Below, piece by piece: positions 54,817 through 64,000 of a stretch of DNA of 64,000 bases; position 1 is the stretch's first letter; every line of letters begins with the position of its first letter. The DNA lies in NCBI RefSeq assembly GCF_000422945.1, contig NZ_AUHA01000002.1, positions 868,001 through 932,000 of the forward strand. The letters are read 5' to 3'. The notes under the pieces were generated by a model. The model was not told the origin of the DNA. It did not search any database and saw only the letters and a list, made by a program, of their open reading frames with translations. The DNA comes from Daejeonella oryzae DSM 19973. GTDB lineage: Bacteria > Bacteroidota > Bacteroidia > Sphingobacteriales > Sphingobacteriaceae. The position numbers were made by a program, and so were the translations under genes.

Positions 54817-56160
54817 ATGGGTTGTGGAAGTTGTTCATCAGGCGGTTGTGCGCCTGCGGGCTGTAAGAGTAACGGCACATGCCTTACCAATGGTTGCAGT
54901 AAATTAGATGTTTACGATTGGCTTGCCCACATGGACATGCCGGCAAATTATAAGCCGTTTAACATTATAGAAATAAAGTTTAAGGGTTCCCGAAAAGAAT
55001 TCTATTTAAATAACGAAAATTTATACCTCGAAGCCGGAGAACTGGTAGCCGTAGAAACTACCACCGGCGGATACGATATAGGCCATGTTTCATTAACCGG
55101 AGAACTGGTACGCATGCAGTTGAAAAAGCGGCATGTGCGTACCGAAGATGTGGTTAAAAAGATTTACCGCAAAGCCAGTCCGGCGGATGTGGAGAAATGG
55201 AAACAGGCCAAAGAAACCGAATTTGAAACCATGCACAAAGCTCGTGTGCTGGCAAAGGAACTGGGTTTGGCCATGAAACTGAGTGATGTAGATTACCAGG
55301 GCGACCGTACCAAAGCAACGTTTTATTATACGGCAGAGGGTCGGGTTGATTTCAGGGAACTGATCAAGAAAATGGCCGAAACATTTCGTATTCGTATTGA
55401 AATGCGCCAGATCGGGATGCGCCAGGAAGCCAGTCGTTTAGGCGGTATTGGTTCATGCGGCCGCGAGTTATGCTGCTCCACCTGGTTAACAGACTTTAAA
55501 ACTGTATCCACTTCAGCGGCACGCTATCAAAATCTTTCTTTAAATACCCTGAAGCTTGCAGGCCAATGCGGCAAATTAAAATGCTGCCTTAATTATGAGC
55601 TGGATACATATATGGATGCTTTGAAAGATATTCCGGAAAAGGTAGAGCGCCTCGAAACCGGAAAAGGTGTTGCAAGGCTTCAGAAAACAGATATCTTCAA
55701 AAAATTAATGTGGTTCAGTTATCCAAATGATGATAACTGGATTCCGCTTGAGATAGACCGCGTTAAAGAAATTCAGCAGTTAAATAAAGAAGGCGTTAAG
55801 CCCGATGATTTGAAAGAAGAGGCTGCCGAAATTGATAAACCGGTAATTGCAAAAGTTTTGGATTATGAGAATGTGGTTGGTCAGGATAGTCTTACCCGCT
55901 TAGATGATAAAACTGCCAAACGCAAAAAGAATAACCGCAACAAACCACGCAGTCAAACTGCGGGTGCGCCATCAGCAAATTCTCCACGACCGCAGCCGGC
56001 CAGAAGACCTGTAGAAAGGGCCCCCGAGGAGCCAAAGAGACAAGGCGGTGCTGATGCTGAAGCTGTAAATCCAAAGGCAAATGTGGCGGGCGCTAATCGC
56101 AATAATAACCGCCGCAGAAATAACCGTAATAATAACAACAGACCCAAACCCACTGAATAA
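54817..56160 (+). CDS. ricT: RicT-like PSP1-domain protein with Cys-rich N-terminus
   Basis: 447 residues. The N-terminal ~40 residues hold nine Cys (GCGSCSSGGCAPAGCKSN, then TCLTNGCSKLD), the PSP1 domain follows with GELVAVETTTGGYDIGHVSL, and residues ~200-270 have the conserved RLGGIGSCGRELCCSTW and KLAGQCGKLKCCLNYE. The C-terminal ~90 are disordered and rich in Asn, Arg and Pro. RicT of Bacillus is part of an Fe-S complex that stimulates RNase Y. GldH follows immediately. Confidence 0.92.
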   Translation: MGCGSCSSGGCAPAGCKSNGTCLTNGCSKLDVYDWLAHMDMPANYKPFNIIEIKFKGSRKEFYLNNENLYLEAGELVAVETTTGGYDIGHVSLTGELVRMQLKKRHVRTEDVVKKIYRKASPADVEKWKQAKETEFETMHKARVLAKELGLAMKLSDVDYQGDRTKATFYYTAEGRVDFRELIKKMAETFRIRIEMRQIGMRQEASRLGGIGSCGRELCCSTWLTDFKTVSTSAARYQNLSLNTLKLAGQCGKLKCCLNYELDTYMDALKDIPEKVERLETGKGVARLQKTDIFKKLMWFSYPNDDNWIPLEIDRVKEIQQLNKEGVKPDDLKEEAAEIDKPVIAKVLDYENVVGQDSLTRLDDKTAKRKKNNRNKPRSQTAGAPSANSPRPQPARRPVERAPEEPKRQGGADAEAVNPKANVAGANRNNNRRRNNRNNNNRPKPTE

Positions 56161-56637
56161 ATGAATAGTGCCGGGAAGTTCTTCAGCATTTTTTTATCAT
56201 TTGTATTGTTTATAGTTTCCTGTCAGGATAAAACCAGCATTGTAGACAGCAATACTATAATTAATAACCGCTCCTGGGCGTATGTGAATAAAATTCAGGT
56301 GAAGGCCGAAATTCCTGATCAGAAAATACCCTACAATGTGTTTGTGAATCTCCGTCATTCGGCAGATTACAAATATTCAAATCTGTTTTTGCTGATCAGG
56401 ATGAAAGGGCCGGATGGCAAAGTGATTACGGAGCGGAAGGAATTTAAACTGGCGCTTCCAGATGGAGAATGGCTTGGAAAAGGTTCCGGAAATTTATACA
56501 GTTATCAGCTACCGTTTAAACAGCAGTTTTATTTCTCTCAAAAGGGAAATTACACGTTAGAGATTGAACAGAATATGCGCAATAACCCATTGCGTGAAAT
56601 TACAGATGTGGGCATCAGAATAGAAAGAGCAGAATAA
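56161..56637 (+). CDS. gldH: Gliding motility lipoprotein GldH
   Basis: 158 residues. A lipoprotein signal (FVLFIVSCQDKTS) and the family sequence NNRSWAYVNKIQVKAEIPDQ, VFVNLRHSADYKYSNLFLLI and TDVGIRIERAE are clear. GldH was found in gliding Flavobacterium, but the gene is widespread in Bacteroidota, including non-gliders. The start codon directly follows the ricT stop. It is likely in one transcript with holB and ricT. Confidence 0.93.
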   Translation: MNSAGKFFSIFLSFVLFIVSCQDKTSIVDSNTIINNRSWAYVNKIQVKAEIPDQKIPYNVFVNLRHSADYKYSNLFLLIRMKGPDGKVITERKEFKLALPDGEWLGKGSGNLYSYQLPFKQQFYFSQKGNYTLEIEQNMRNNPLREITDVGIRIERAE

Positions 56638-56638
56638 T

Positions 56639-56827
56639 ATGAACGCGTTTCAACGATTTTTATTAAGCAGGAGTTTTACCTACACAGCTATATTTTTAGT
56701 TATTTTTTGCGGGATTTCTTTTTTTGTAACGGACGTAACTCACCCCGCATATATTTTTTCCCTTATCTGCGGAATTACCTTATTTATCCTGCAACAGTAC
56801 CGGAAAAAACTGCTCAAAAAACTATAA
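56639..56827 (+). CDS. Small two-TM protein downstream of gldH
   Basis: 62 residues with two hydrophobic stretches (YTAIFLVIFCGISFFVTD, HPAYIFSLICGITLFILQ) and a Lys-rich tail, implying an inner-membrane hairpin. It starts one base after the gldH stop. Not a named family that I recognise, but the position suggests it belongs with the gldH operon. Confidence 0.65.
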   Translation: MNAFQRFLLSRSFTYTAIFLVIFCGISFFVTDVTHPAYIFSLICGITLFILQQYRKKLLKKL

Positions 56828-56941
56828 TCCCGGATTTCATTCCTGCTTCCTAACAGGCTGATTTATAATATCTTCATGGCAAAGCAAATAGTAATATTGG
56901 AAAAAATATTATTAAATTAGAATTAACTTAAATTCTATCCT

Positions 56942-59821
56942 ATGAAAATATTATACATTAAAAGTCTGCTTTTTATGGCTTTGTGCCTTTCGGGTACTAT
57001 TTTGTACGCCCAGGGATTAAAAGGTAAAATTACCGATGCCCAGGGAAACGCATTAAACGGAGTTTCGCTGGCAGTGGAGGGTTTGCAGGTTGGAACCTCT
57101 ACCGATGTAAATGGCGAATATATTCTGAAATTCCCCAATCCCGGCACCTACCGCATTCGAATTTCCTTTATAGGTTTTGAAACATTAAATGAAAACGCTA
57201 CGATAGGAACTGAAACCGGCGTCCGAAATTTTACCCTGCGTGCAGCTGAATCTTCTTTAGACGAAGTAATTATAGTTGGTTCACGCTCTACGGTTCCCAG
57301 AACCAATATTGAAACGGCCGTTCCGGTTGATGTTATTTCCGCCCGTGATGTAAAGAATTTTGCCCAGACAGATGTTACTCAGATTTTAAACTATGTAGCG
57401 CCCTCCTTTAGTTCTAACCGCCAAACAGTATCAGATGGTACCGACCATATTGACCCTGCATCTTTAAGAGGCTTGGGACCAGACCAGGTTTTGGTGCTGG
57501 TTAACGGAAAAAGACGCCACACAACTGCTTTGGTTAATATCAATGGAACTTTTGGTCGTGGAACTGTGGGTACAGATATGAACTCCATTCCGGTTGCCGC
57601 AATTGACCGCATAGAAGTATTGCGTGACGGTGCCGCTGCTCAGTACGGATCTGATGCTATTGCCGGAGTAATTAATATCATCTTAAAGAAAAATACACCT
57701 CTAAATTTTTCTACCACCTACGGGCAATCAGTTACCGAAGCATTGGGGAGAAAAATGTATGATGGTAAAACCTTTCAGGCTGATATCAGCAAGGGGTTTG
57801 ATCTTGAGGGAAAAGGCTTTATCAATATTGGAGCACAGTATCTTGCCCGTGGTGCAACAAATCGGGGTGGTTTAGATACACGGCCGCTTTTGTATTCATC
57901 ACTTCCGTCAAAAGGCGCTACCGAAACTGAGGCTGAATTTCAAAGCCGTTACGCTGCCTTAAAAGCTGCCGATGACGCTCGTGCAGATGCTGCCGGCTTA
58001 GACCGGAATAACATGCGGGTTGGAAATTCTGAATCGCAAAATCTGGGTTATTTTATAAACGGCGCACATCAGCTGGGAGAAAAACATGAGTTTTATTTTA
58101 ATCACGGATATACCAATAAGCTTGGCGAAGCCGCAGGCTTCTATCGCCTGCCATCGCAGTCATCGCAAGTTGATGTAACGATTTACCCGAATGGCTTTTT
58201 ACCGTTAATTACAACGGATATTGATGATATTTCTTTAACCGCCGGAGTTAAAGGATTGCTGGGTCAATGGAATTACGATATCAGTAATTCGATGGGGCAA
58301 AATTCAATTCGGTTTGATATTACCAACACATTAAATGCATCGCTTCCAATTGGTACAAGCCCTACACAGTTCAGGGCCGGCGAACTACGGTTTAGTCAGA
58401 ATACTACCAACCTGGATATAAACAGAAAATTTGCTTTCGGTACCGGAAAAAGTTCTGTTAACGTGGCGGTGGGTGCTGAGCATAGAATAGATGATTACCA
58501 GATCAGAGCCGGTGAGGAGTTATCTTATTCTTTCGGGCAGCCATCCAGAGGTATTCCCGGCAGAAGAATTGGTACTTCATTTACGGCTGCGGGTGCCCAG
58601 GTATTTCCGGGCTTTACACCATCCAATGCTTTGGATAAGTCCCGTAATAATACAGGTGTTTATCTTGATCTGGAAGGAGAATTTGGTCCGCGTTTATTAT
58701 TAAGTGCCGCAGGCAGATATGAGGATTACAGCGATTTCGGCAATAATTTTTCTTACAAATTCACCGGAAGATTAAAAGTAGTTGGCGATTTAGCTATTCG
58801 CGGAGCGGTAGCTTCCGGCTTCAGGGCGCCGTCATTGCACCAGAGATATTTCAATAACGAAAGTACCCAGTTTGTGCAGGGACAGCCAACTCAGGTTTTA
58901 ACAGTTAATAATGATAATACGGTAGTCAATCAGTTTGGCGTTGGTTCATTAAAGGCCGAACTTTCCAATTCCTATAGTGTTGGTTTAGCAGGTAAGGTAG
59001 CTAAGAATTTGACATTTACGGTGGATGCTTACCAGTTAAACATCGACGATCGCATTGTATTTTCAAGTCAGTACACCCGCGAACGTGACGGCAGCGGAAA
59101 TCAAATTCCAACAGGAACGGTAAACCAGATTTTAAATACGGTTGATCCGAATGGCTTAATTAACAGCGTGCAGTTTTTTACCAATGCAATTTCTACTAAA
59201 ACCAAAGGTCTGGATGTGGTTTTAAGCGATCGCTTTGATTTGGGAACCTCAGGTAATCGCATTACAATAACCGCCGCAGCCAATTTTAATGATACCAATG
59301 TTGAAGAAGTTCAGGGTTCTCCAAAAATTGAAAATGATCCGGCTTTAAAAGCAAGATTATTCGACCGTTTGGAGCGCTCCCGTTTTGAAACTTCTGTTCC
59401 AAAAAATAAATATACGCTCAGCGCAAACTACTCTTCAAGTAAGTATGGGTTGCTGGTACGTACGGTTCGTTTTGGAGAGGTAACGTCATTAAATGCAACC
59501 GATCCGGCCTTGGTAAATCTGCCTCTGCAATTGGACCAAACTTATTCACCTAAATGGATCACTGATTTAACAGTAAATTATAATTTCAGGAAAGACATGA
59601 ATTTTGCCATCGGGGTAAATAACCTGTTTGACGTATATCCTGACAAAGCCTATATCGATCCGAGAAATAACGAAAATAATCTGAGCGGAGACCCCACTCA
59701 GAATTACTCCGGAAGCAGAGATAATACATCTAACGGCCGTTTTATTTACAGTCGTGCAGTTCCGCAGTTTGGTTACAACGGAAGATATGTTTTCGGAAAA
59801 CTGACTTACAGTCTGCAGTAA
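56942..59821 (+). CDS. TonB-dependent receptor with CarboxypepD_reg-like domain
   Basis: 959 residues. A signal peptide (~1-22, ending ILYAQ) is followed by a carboxypeptidase-D-like domain (~25-105, GKITDAQGNALNGVSLAVE), the plug domain with VLVLVNGKRRHTTALVNING and RIEVLRDGAAAQYGSDAIAG, and a 22-strand barrel with the C-terminal FGKLTYSLQ ending in an aromatic. It is a single receptor without a SusD partner. The ligand is unknown; siderophore, vitamin B12 or glycan uptake are all possible. A terminator follows. Confidence 0.94.
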   Translation: MKILYIKSLLFMALCLSGTILYAQGLKGKITDAQGNALNGVSLAVEGLQVGTSTDVNGEYILKFPNPGTYRIRISFIGFETLNENATIGTETGVRNFTLRAAESSLDEVIIVGSRSTVPRTNIETAVPVDVISARDVKNFAQTDVTQILNYVAPSFSSNRQTVSDGTDHIDPASLRGLGPDQVLVLVNGKRRHTTALVNINGTFGRGTVGTDMNSIPVAAIDRIEVLRDGAAAQYGSDAIAGVINIILKKNTPLNFSTTYGQSVTEALGRKMYDGKTFQADISKGFDLEGKGFINIGAQYLARGATNRGGLDTRPLLYSSLPSKGATETEAEFQSRYAALKAADDARADAAGLDRNNMRVGNSESQNLGYFINGAHQLGEKHEFYFNHGYTNKLGEAAGFYRLPSQSSQVDVTIYPNGFLPLITTDIDDISLTAGVKGLLGQWNYDISNSMGQNSIRFDITNTLNASLPIGTSPTQFRAGELRFSQNTTNLDINRKFAFGTGKSSVNVAVGAEHRIDDYQIRAGEELSYSFGQPSRGIPGRRIGTSFTAAGAQVFPGFTPSNALDKSRNNTGVYLDLEGEFGPRLLLSAAGRYEDYSDFGNNFSYKFTGRLKVVGDLAIRGAVASGFRAPSLHQRYFNNESTQFVQGQPTQVLTVNNDNTVVNQFGVGSLKAELSNSYSVGLAGKVAKNLTFTVDAYQLNIDDRIVFSSQYTRERDGSGNQIPTGTVNQILNTVDPNGLINSVQFFTNAISTKTKGLDVVLSDRFDLGTSGNRITITAAANFNDTNVEEVQGSPKIENDPALKARLFDRLERSRFETSVPKNKYTLSANYSSSKYGLLVRTVRFGEVTSLNATDPALVNLPLQLDQTYSPKWITDLTVNYNFRKDMNFAIGVNNLFDVYPDKAYIDPRNNENNLSGDPTQNYSGSRDNTSNGRFIYSRAVPQFGYNGRYVFGKLTYSLQ

Positions 59822-59840
59822 TTTGAACTATGAAAACTGA

Positions 59841-59903
59841 ATTATTTCCCGCAGCGTTTAAGCCAGATTTTTACTGAACTTATCTGCGGGAAATAATTTT
59901 TTA
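59841..59903 (+). terminator. Intrinsic terminator after the TonB receptor gene
   Basis: A perfect 14-bp stem, ATTATTTCCCGCAG (59841-59854) with CTGCGGGAAATAAT (59884-59897), 29-nt loop, followed by a T-tract. Confidence 0.75.
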
Positions 59904-59911
59904 GTTTTAAT

Positions 59912-61222
59912 CTATAATAAATCCAAAAGCGTTTCAAGTTTCATTCCTCTCGAACCTTTTATTAAGACACTGGAATCTTTCACAGGATCTTTTTTCAGCG
60001 CATCGTATGCATCCTGAGTGGTTCTGTAAAATTCGGAAGTGTTGTTTTGGTGCTTATAAAATTCCTCCCCAACAAATATGCATTTCTGAGCTTTTACAGA
60101 TTCAGCTTTCGCGATTATATGTGCGTGCTCTTCAGATGAATGTGAACCCAGTTCAAACATGTCGCCCAGTATCATCACCTTGTTTTTTCCCGGCGCCGCA
60201 TTCAAATTATCAATGGCAACAAGCATGCTGCTTGGATTGGCATTATAATAATCGCATATCAGCATATTGCTGTCGGTATTTTTAATTTGCGACCGGTTAT
60301 TTACAGGATTATATAGTTCGATGCCCGCATTAATCTGCTCCGCACTTAATTTAAAAAAAGTGCCGATGCAAATTACAGCCAGAATATTTTCAAAATTATA
60401 GGTTCCGCTTAAATTGGACCTTGAAATATGGGTTTTATCATCAATTTCCTGTGCTTCGCGATGCCAGGCAACTTCCAGGAATGGAGTTTCTGACAGCAAG
60501 CTTCCGGAAACAAAGTTATCAGCTGTTTTGCCGTAGGATACAATCTTTTCGACTGTTCGTTCCCGCAACATATCAACAAGTTCAAAATTATCACTATTCA
60601 CAAAAACAGTTCCCCGCGTATTTTGCATATAGTCATACAATTCTCCCTTAGCAATTTTTACACCTTCAAACCCGCCAAAACCTTCTAAATGCGCTTTGCC
60701 CACATTGGTAATAATTCCATGTGTAGGCTCAGCTATACTGCATAAAAATTCAATTTCCTTTTGATGATTTGCTCCCATTTCAATAATAGCTATATCCGTT
60801 TTTTCAGGAATAGATAAAATAGTTAAGGGTACGCCAATATGGTTATTCAGATTTCCGGAAGTTGCATGGGTTTTGCAATGCTGCGATAATACAGAGTAAA
60901 GTAATTCCTTGGTAGTGGTTTTTCCGTTAGAACCGGTAATTCCTATAAACGGAATTTTAAGCTGCCTGCGGTGATGCCTGGCCAGATCCTGTAATGCAGT
61001 TAATACATCATCAACCAGAATGAACCTATCATTGGTTTTGAATTGCTCATCATCAATTACAGCATACGCTGCCCCAGCATTTAAAGCCTGCAAGGCAAAT
61101 TTATTCCCGTCGAAATTTTCGCCTTTAAGGGCAAAAAACAAACAGCCGGCCGTAATTTGGCGTGTGTCTGTACAAATAACTCGCTTATTTAGATAAACCT
61201 GATATAGTTGATCGATATTCAT
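59912..61222 (-). CDS. murF: UDP-N-acetylmuramoyl-tripeptide--D-alanyl-D-alanine ligase
   Basis: 436 residues. Adds D-Ala-D-Ala to UDP-MurNAc-tripeptide, the last cytoplasmic step of peptidoglycan precursor synthesis. The N-terminal Mur ligase domain is followed by the ATP loop IGITGSNGKTTTKELL, IIEMGANHQKEI and the C-terminal ILGDMFELGSHS. The last residues, KGSRGMKLETLLDLL, are typical of MurF. It is convergent with the receptor gene and divergent from the M14 gene. Confidence 0.96.
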   Translation of the reverse strand: MNIDQLYQVYLNKRVICTDTRQITAGCLFFALKGENFDGNKFALQALNAGAAYAVIDDEQFKTNDRFILVDDVLTALQDLARHHRRQLKIPFIGITGSNGKTTTKELLYSVLSQHCKTHATSGNLNNHIGVPLTILSIPEKTDIAIIEMGANHQKEIEFLCSIAEPTHGIITNVGKAHLEGFGGFEGVKIAKGELYDYMQNTRGTVFVNSDNFELVDMLRERTVEKIVSYGKTADNFVSGSLLSETPFLEVAWHREAQEIDDKTHISRSNLSGTYNFENILAVICIGTFFKLSAEQINAGIELYNPVNNRSQIKNTDSNMLICDYYNANPSSMLVAIDNLNAAPGKNKVMILGDMFELGSHSSEEHAHIIAKAESVKAQKCIFVGEEFYKHQNNTSEFYRTTQDAYDALKKDPVKDSSVLIKGSRGMKLETLLDLL

Positions 61223-61328
61223 TACTGCAATATTAGCTAAGATTTTTAATGATCTGATTAGATTTTACACAAGATATTTCCATAAATCGCCTATAGAATT
61301 TCGCATTCAGATTTTGTAGATTAGGCGC

Positions 61329-63833
61329 ATGAAAAGATTTTCCCTGCTTGCCTGCCTGCTCTTTATTTTCATTTTTACTACTCAGGCTCAAAAATTACAA
61401 TCCCCCTCAGAATTTTTAGGTTATAAATTAGGTGAGCGGTTTACAGCACATCATCGTGTTATTGACTACTTTAAATACGTGGCTTCTGCTTCTAAAAATA
61501 TTAAAATCCAGGAGTATGGCAAAACCAATGAAGGAAGACCATTGCTTGTTGCTTTCATCGCTTCTGATGAGAATATAAACCGCCTTGAAGACATCCGTAA
61601 AAACAATATCAGCCTGGCGGGATTGGAAAGTTCAAGTCAGATAAACAATGCTCCCGCTATTGTGTGGTTAAGTTATAATGTTCACGGCAATGAATCAGTA
61701 TCCACAGAAGCCTCCATGCAAACATTGTATGATCTGACAGATCCGTCAAATGCACGTACCCGTGCCTGGTTCAAAAACACAGTGGTTGTTATTGATCCGT
61801 GTTTAAATCCGGATGGACGAGAGCGCTACGTTAATTTTTATAATCCCGTTAGAAATGCAACTGCAGATCCGCTGGCTATAGCCCGCGAACATATGGAACC
61901 CTGGCCTGGTGGTCGTGCAAATCATTATTATTTTGATCTGAACCGCGACTGGGCATGGCAATCACAGATAGAAACACAGCAACGTGTTGCTTTATATAAT
62001 AAATGGTTGCCACAGGTTCATGTCGATTTTCATGAGCAGGGAGTTAATGAACCGTATTATTTTGCGCCGGCGGCCGAGCCTTTTCATCAGGATATTACCA
62101 AATGGCAGCGGGAGTTTCAAACGATAATCGGGAAAAATAACGCCCGCTATTTTGATCAGAACGGCTGGATGTATTTTACCAAAGAACGTTTTGATTTGTT
62201 ATATCCATCGTACGGAGATACATATCCAACCTATAATGGCTCCATAGGAATGACTTATGAACAAGGCGGAGGCGGGCGTGCAGGGCTTGCTATTATCAAT
62301 GAAGAAGGAGATACATTAACCTTAAAAGACCGCATTGATCATCATTATACAACCGGACTTTCTACGGTTGAAGCCACGTCTAACAATGCTGAACGAGCTA
62401 TAACTGAGTTTAAAAAATACTTCGCATCTAGCAAATCCAATCCTTCGGGAGATTTTAAAACGTATGTAATTAAAGGAGAGAATCCTGAAAAACTTAAAAA
62501 ATTAGCTACTCTTTTAACCCGTAACGGGATAGAGTTTGGCTACGGAGCTGCAAAAGGTGGAAGTGGATTTGAATATTTTTCAGGTAAAACCGAGAATTTC
62601 AATGTTGAAAAAACAGATATGGTGATTAGCGCTTATCAGCCCAAATCTGTTATGCTCAAAGTGTTGTTTGAGCCTAAAACATTTGTTTCTGATTCTGCCA
62701 CCTATGATATTACAGCCTGGGCACTTCCATATGCGTATGGATTAAAATCATATGCCAGCCGTCAGTCTTTTAAACCTTTGTCTTCAAATTTGGATTTACC
62801 AGCTGTTACCAACAGCGAAATTCAAAACCCTGTAGCTTATATAGCTAACTGGAACTCGGTTTCTGACGTGAAATTTCTTTCAGAACTGTTAAAGAAAAAT
62901 ATCAAGGTTCGGTATTCTGAAGTTCCATTTGAAACTGCGGGCAAAAAATACAGCGCCGGTTCTCTGATTATTGCCCGTACAAGTAATGAAAGTTTGGGAA
63001 ATAAATTCGGAGAAATTATCGCTGATCTGGCAAAGAAATCTGAAGTTTCAATTCAGGCGCTGGCTTCGGCATTTGTAGACAAGGGCGCTGATCTGGGTTC
63101 GGATAAAATTCGTTTTATAAAGAAGCCAAGAATTGCTGTTGTAAGTGGTGATGGGGTTTCCTCGCTGGCCTTTGGAGAAATATGGCATTTCTTTGAACAG
63201 CAGATTGCTTATCCGGCAACTATTATTCGTTCACAGGATTTAAACCGTTTAAATTATTCTGATTTTGATGTTCTTATTCTTCCGAATGGAAATTATGAAG
63301 ATTTGGGAAATGAAAAAATGCAGACCTGGATACGTAATGGCGGAAAGTTAATTGCACTGGAAGATGCGGTTTCACAGCTGGCGGGTAAAAAAGGATTTGA
63401 TTTAAGAGCTAAGGAAGATCCAAAGAAAGATGACAAAAACAAGGATCCGTATGAAAATCTGAAGAGTTATGACAACCGCGAGCGGGATGATCTTAAAACC
63501 AGTATACCGGGCGCCATTTATAAAGTAAACATGGATAATACCCATCCGTTGGGTTTTGGTTTTCCGGATTATTATTATACTCTAAAATTGGATGACCGGG
63601 TTTATAATTATTTGGAATCCGGATGGAATGTAGGGGTATTTAAGAAAAATAATTATGTAACGGGTTTTGTGGGAACTCAAACAAAGAAAAAACTGGTGGA
63701 CGGTTTAATTTTCGGGGTTCAGAATACCGGAAACGGATCGGTAGTTTATTTAGCTGATGATCCTCTTTTCCGCAGTTTCTGGGAGAATGGAAAACTTATT
63801 TTTAGTAATGCCGTATTCATGGTTGGACATTAA
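61329..63833 (+). CDS. M14-family zinc carboxypeptidase
   Basis: 834 residues. A signal peptide (~1-21, ending FTTQA) precedes the M14 domain (~35-330): zinc site YNVHGNESVSTEA (HxxE, with the third His later), VVIDPCLNPDGRERYVNFY, FDLNRDWAW, and HVDFHEQG with the third His. The C-terminal ~480 residues are unusual for the family; they contain a class I glutamine-amidotransferase-like region (FDVLILPNGNYEDL, GKLIALEDAVSQLAG). It is a secreted or periplasmic peptidase. Confidence 0.9.
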   Translation: MKRFSLLACLLFIFIFTTQAQKLQSPSEFLGYKLGERFTAHHRVIDYFKYVASASKNIKIQEYGKTNEGRPLLVAFIASDENINRLEDIRKNNISLAGLESSSQINNAPAIVWLSYNVHGNESVSTEASMQTLYDLTDPSNARTRAWFKNTVVVIDPCLNPDGRERYVNFYNPVRNATADPLAIAREHMEPWPGGRANHYYFDLNRDWAWQSQIETQQRVALYNKWLPQVHVDFHEQGVNEPYYFAPAAEPFHQDITKWQREFQTIIGKNNARYFDQNGWMYFTKERFDLLYPSYGDTYPTYNGSIGMTYEQGGGGRAGLAIINEEGDTLTLKDRIDHHYTTGLSTVEATSNNAERAITEFKKYFASSKSNPSGDFKTYVIKGENPEKLKKLATLLTRNGIEFGYGAAKGGSGFEYFSGKTENFNVEKTDMVISAYQPKSVMLKVLFEPKTFVSDSATYDITAWALPYAYGLKSYASRQSFKPLSSNLDLPAVTNSEIQNPVAYIANWNSVSDVKFLSELLKKNIKVRYSEVPFETAGKKYSAGSLIIARTSNESLGNKFGEIIADLAKKSEVSIQALASAFVDKGADLGSDKIRFIKKPRIAVVSGDGVSSLAFGEIWHFFEQQIAYPATIIRSQDLNRLNYSDFDVLILPNGNYEDLGNEKMQTWIRNGGKLIALEDAVSQLAGKKGFDLRAKEDPKKDDKNKDPYENLKSYDNRERDDLKTSIPGAIYKVNMDNTHPLGFGFPDYYYTLKLDDRVYNYLESGWNVGVFKKNNYVTGFVGTQTKKKLVDGLIFGVQNTGNGSVVYLADDPLFRSFWENGKLIFSNAVFMVGH

Positions 63834-63860
63834 TTGATTCAAATTTAGTTTGAAAATAAA

Positions 63861-63883
63861 TGTTTAACTCAATTTGTTAAACA
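63861..63883. promoter_or_regulatory. TGTTTAAC / GTTAAACA inverted repeat
   Basis: A perfect 8-bp inverted repeat with a 7-bp spacer (63861-63868 and 63876-63883), 28 bp after the M14 gene stop. Similar in wording to the TTTAACA repeats elsewhere. The rest of the right edge to 64000 has no gene. Confidence 0.35.
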
Positions 63884-64000
63884 ATGAAATAAATTAAATC
63901 GAAAATTAATTTTTCAATTAATGGCCATGTAAGTATATTGCGATCTACCTGATTATTAAATTGAGACGTATTTCTACCCATTTGCCCGGCCTATTGGTCC

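Noticed and set aside
1-64000. CRISPR array, rRNA operon or insertion sequence
   Set aside because: No regular direct-repeat array, rRNA sequence or transposase frame is visible on either strand.

Overview
The window is a stretch of chromosome from a Bacteroidota bacterium, most likely order Sphingobacteriales (Pedobacter/Mucilaginibacter/Solitalea-like). This rests on gene content: GldH, RicT with a Cys-rich N-terminus, a TonB receptor with a carboxypeptidase-D-like N-terminal domain, DUF5916 and DUF3078 proteins, an S16 with a long charged tail, and a BirA without a DNA-binding domain. Promoter -7 elements of the form TAnnTTTG also fit. Composition is AT-rich, intergenic spacers are short, and I see no rRNA, tRNA, CRISPR array, transposase or integrase.

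Layout. 1-3.9 kb: Nif3-like protein, zinc-ribbon coiled-coil protein, a KAS III and a radical SAM protein. 4.1-10.0 kb: an accessory block of seven same-strand genes, with four uncharacterised proteins (internal-repeat protein, three-TM membrane protein, lipoprotein, small helical protein) followed by an endolysin-like amidase with an SH3 domain, a patatin and a DUF2235 hydrolase. It is the best candidate here for an undescribed system, because its enzymes would attack peptidoglycan and phospholipid and its other parts sit in the membranes. 10-19.9 kb: rhodanese, LUD protein, ftsH, rsfS, birA, dsbD, pfkA, gmhA, a kinase-like PAS protein without ATPase domain, ybjQ and a deoxyribonucleotidase. 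20-25.3 kb: the rpsP-rimM-trmD-rplS translation set, interrupted by a self-regulated membrane-protein/XRE pair and by a cation/proton antiporter.

25.4-50.2 kb is mostly housekeeping: amino-acid dehydrogenase, MscS channel, psd, hpt, a GT51 transglycosylase, the Fe-S carriers mrp and nfuA-like, def, an M16 peptidase, msrA, yifB, ffh, a DUF5916 outer-membrane protein, DUF3078, two adjacent LysM glucosaminidases, an O-methyltransferase, recQ and ruvX. 50.2-53.7 kb is a second accessory region: small same-strand genes (two hypotheticals, one apparently frameshifted remnant, a VOC protein and a DinB protein) separated by related imperfectly palindromic spacers, which looks like a gene-cassette array although no integrase is present. 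53.7-64 kb: holB, ricT, gldH, a large TonB-dependent receptor, murF and an M14 carboxypeptidase.

Envelope construction is the common thread: peptidoglycan synthesis (murF, GT51) and turnover (glucosaminidases, amidase), phospholipid (psd), LPS heptose (gmhA), protein folding and export (dsbD, ffh, ftsH) and outer-membrane proteins. Several genes have a TAnnTTTG box only 3-5 nt before the start codon, which suggests leaderless transcripts. A 10-bp-period TTTAACA direct repeat lies upstream of three envelope-protein genes.
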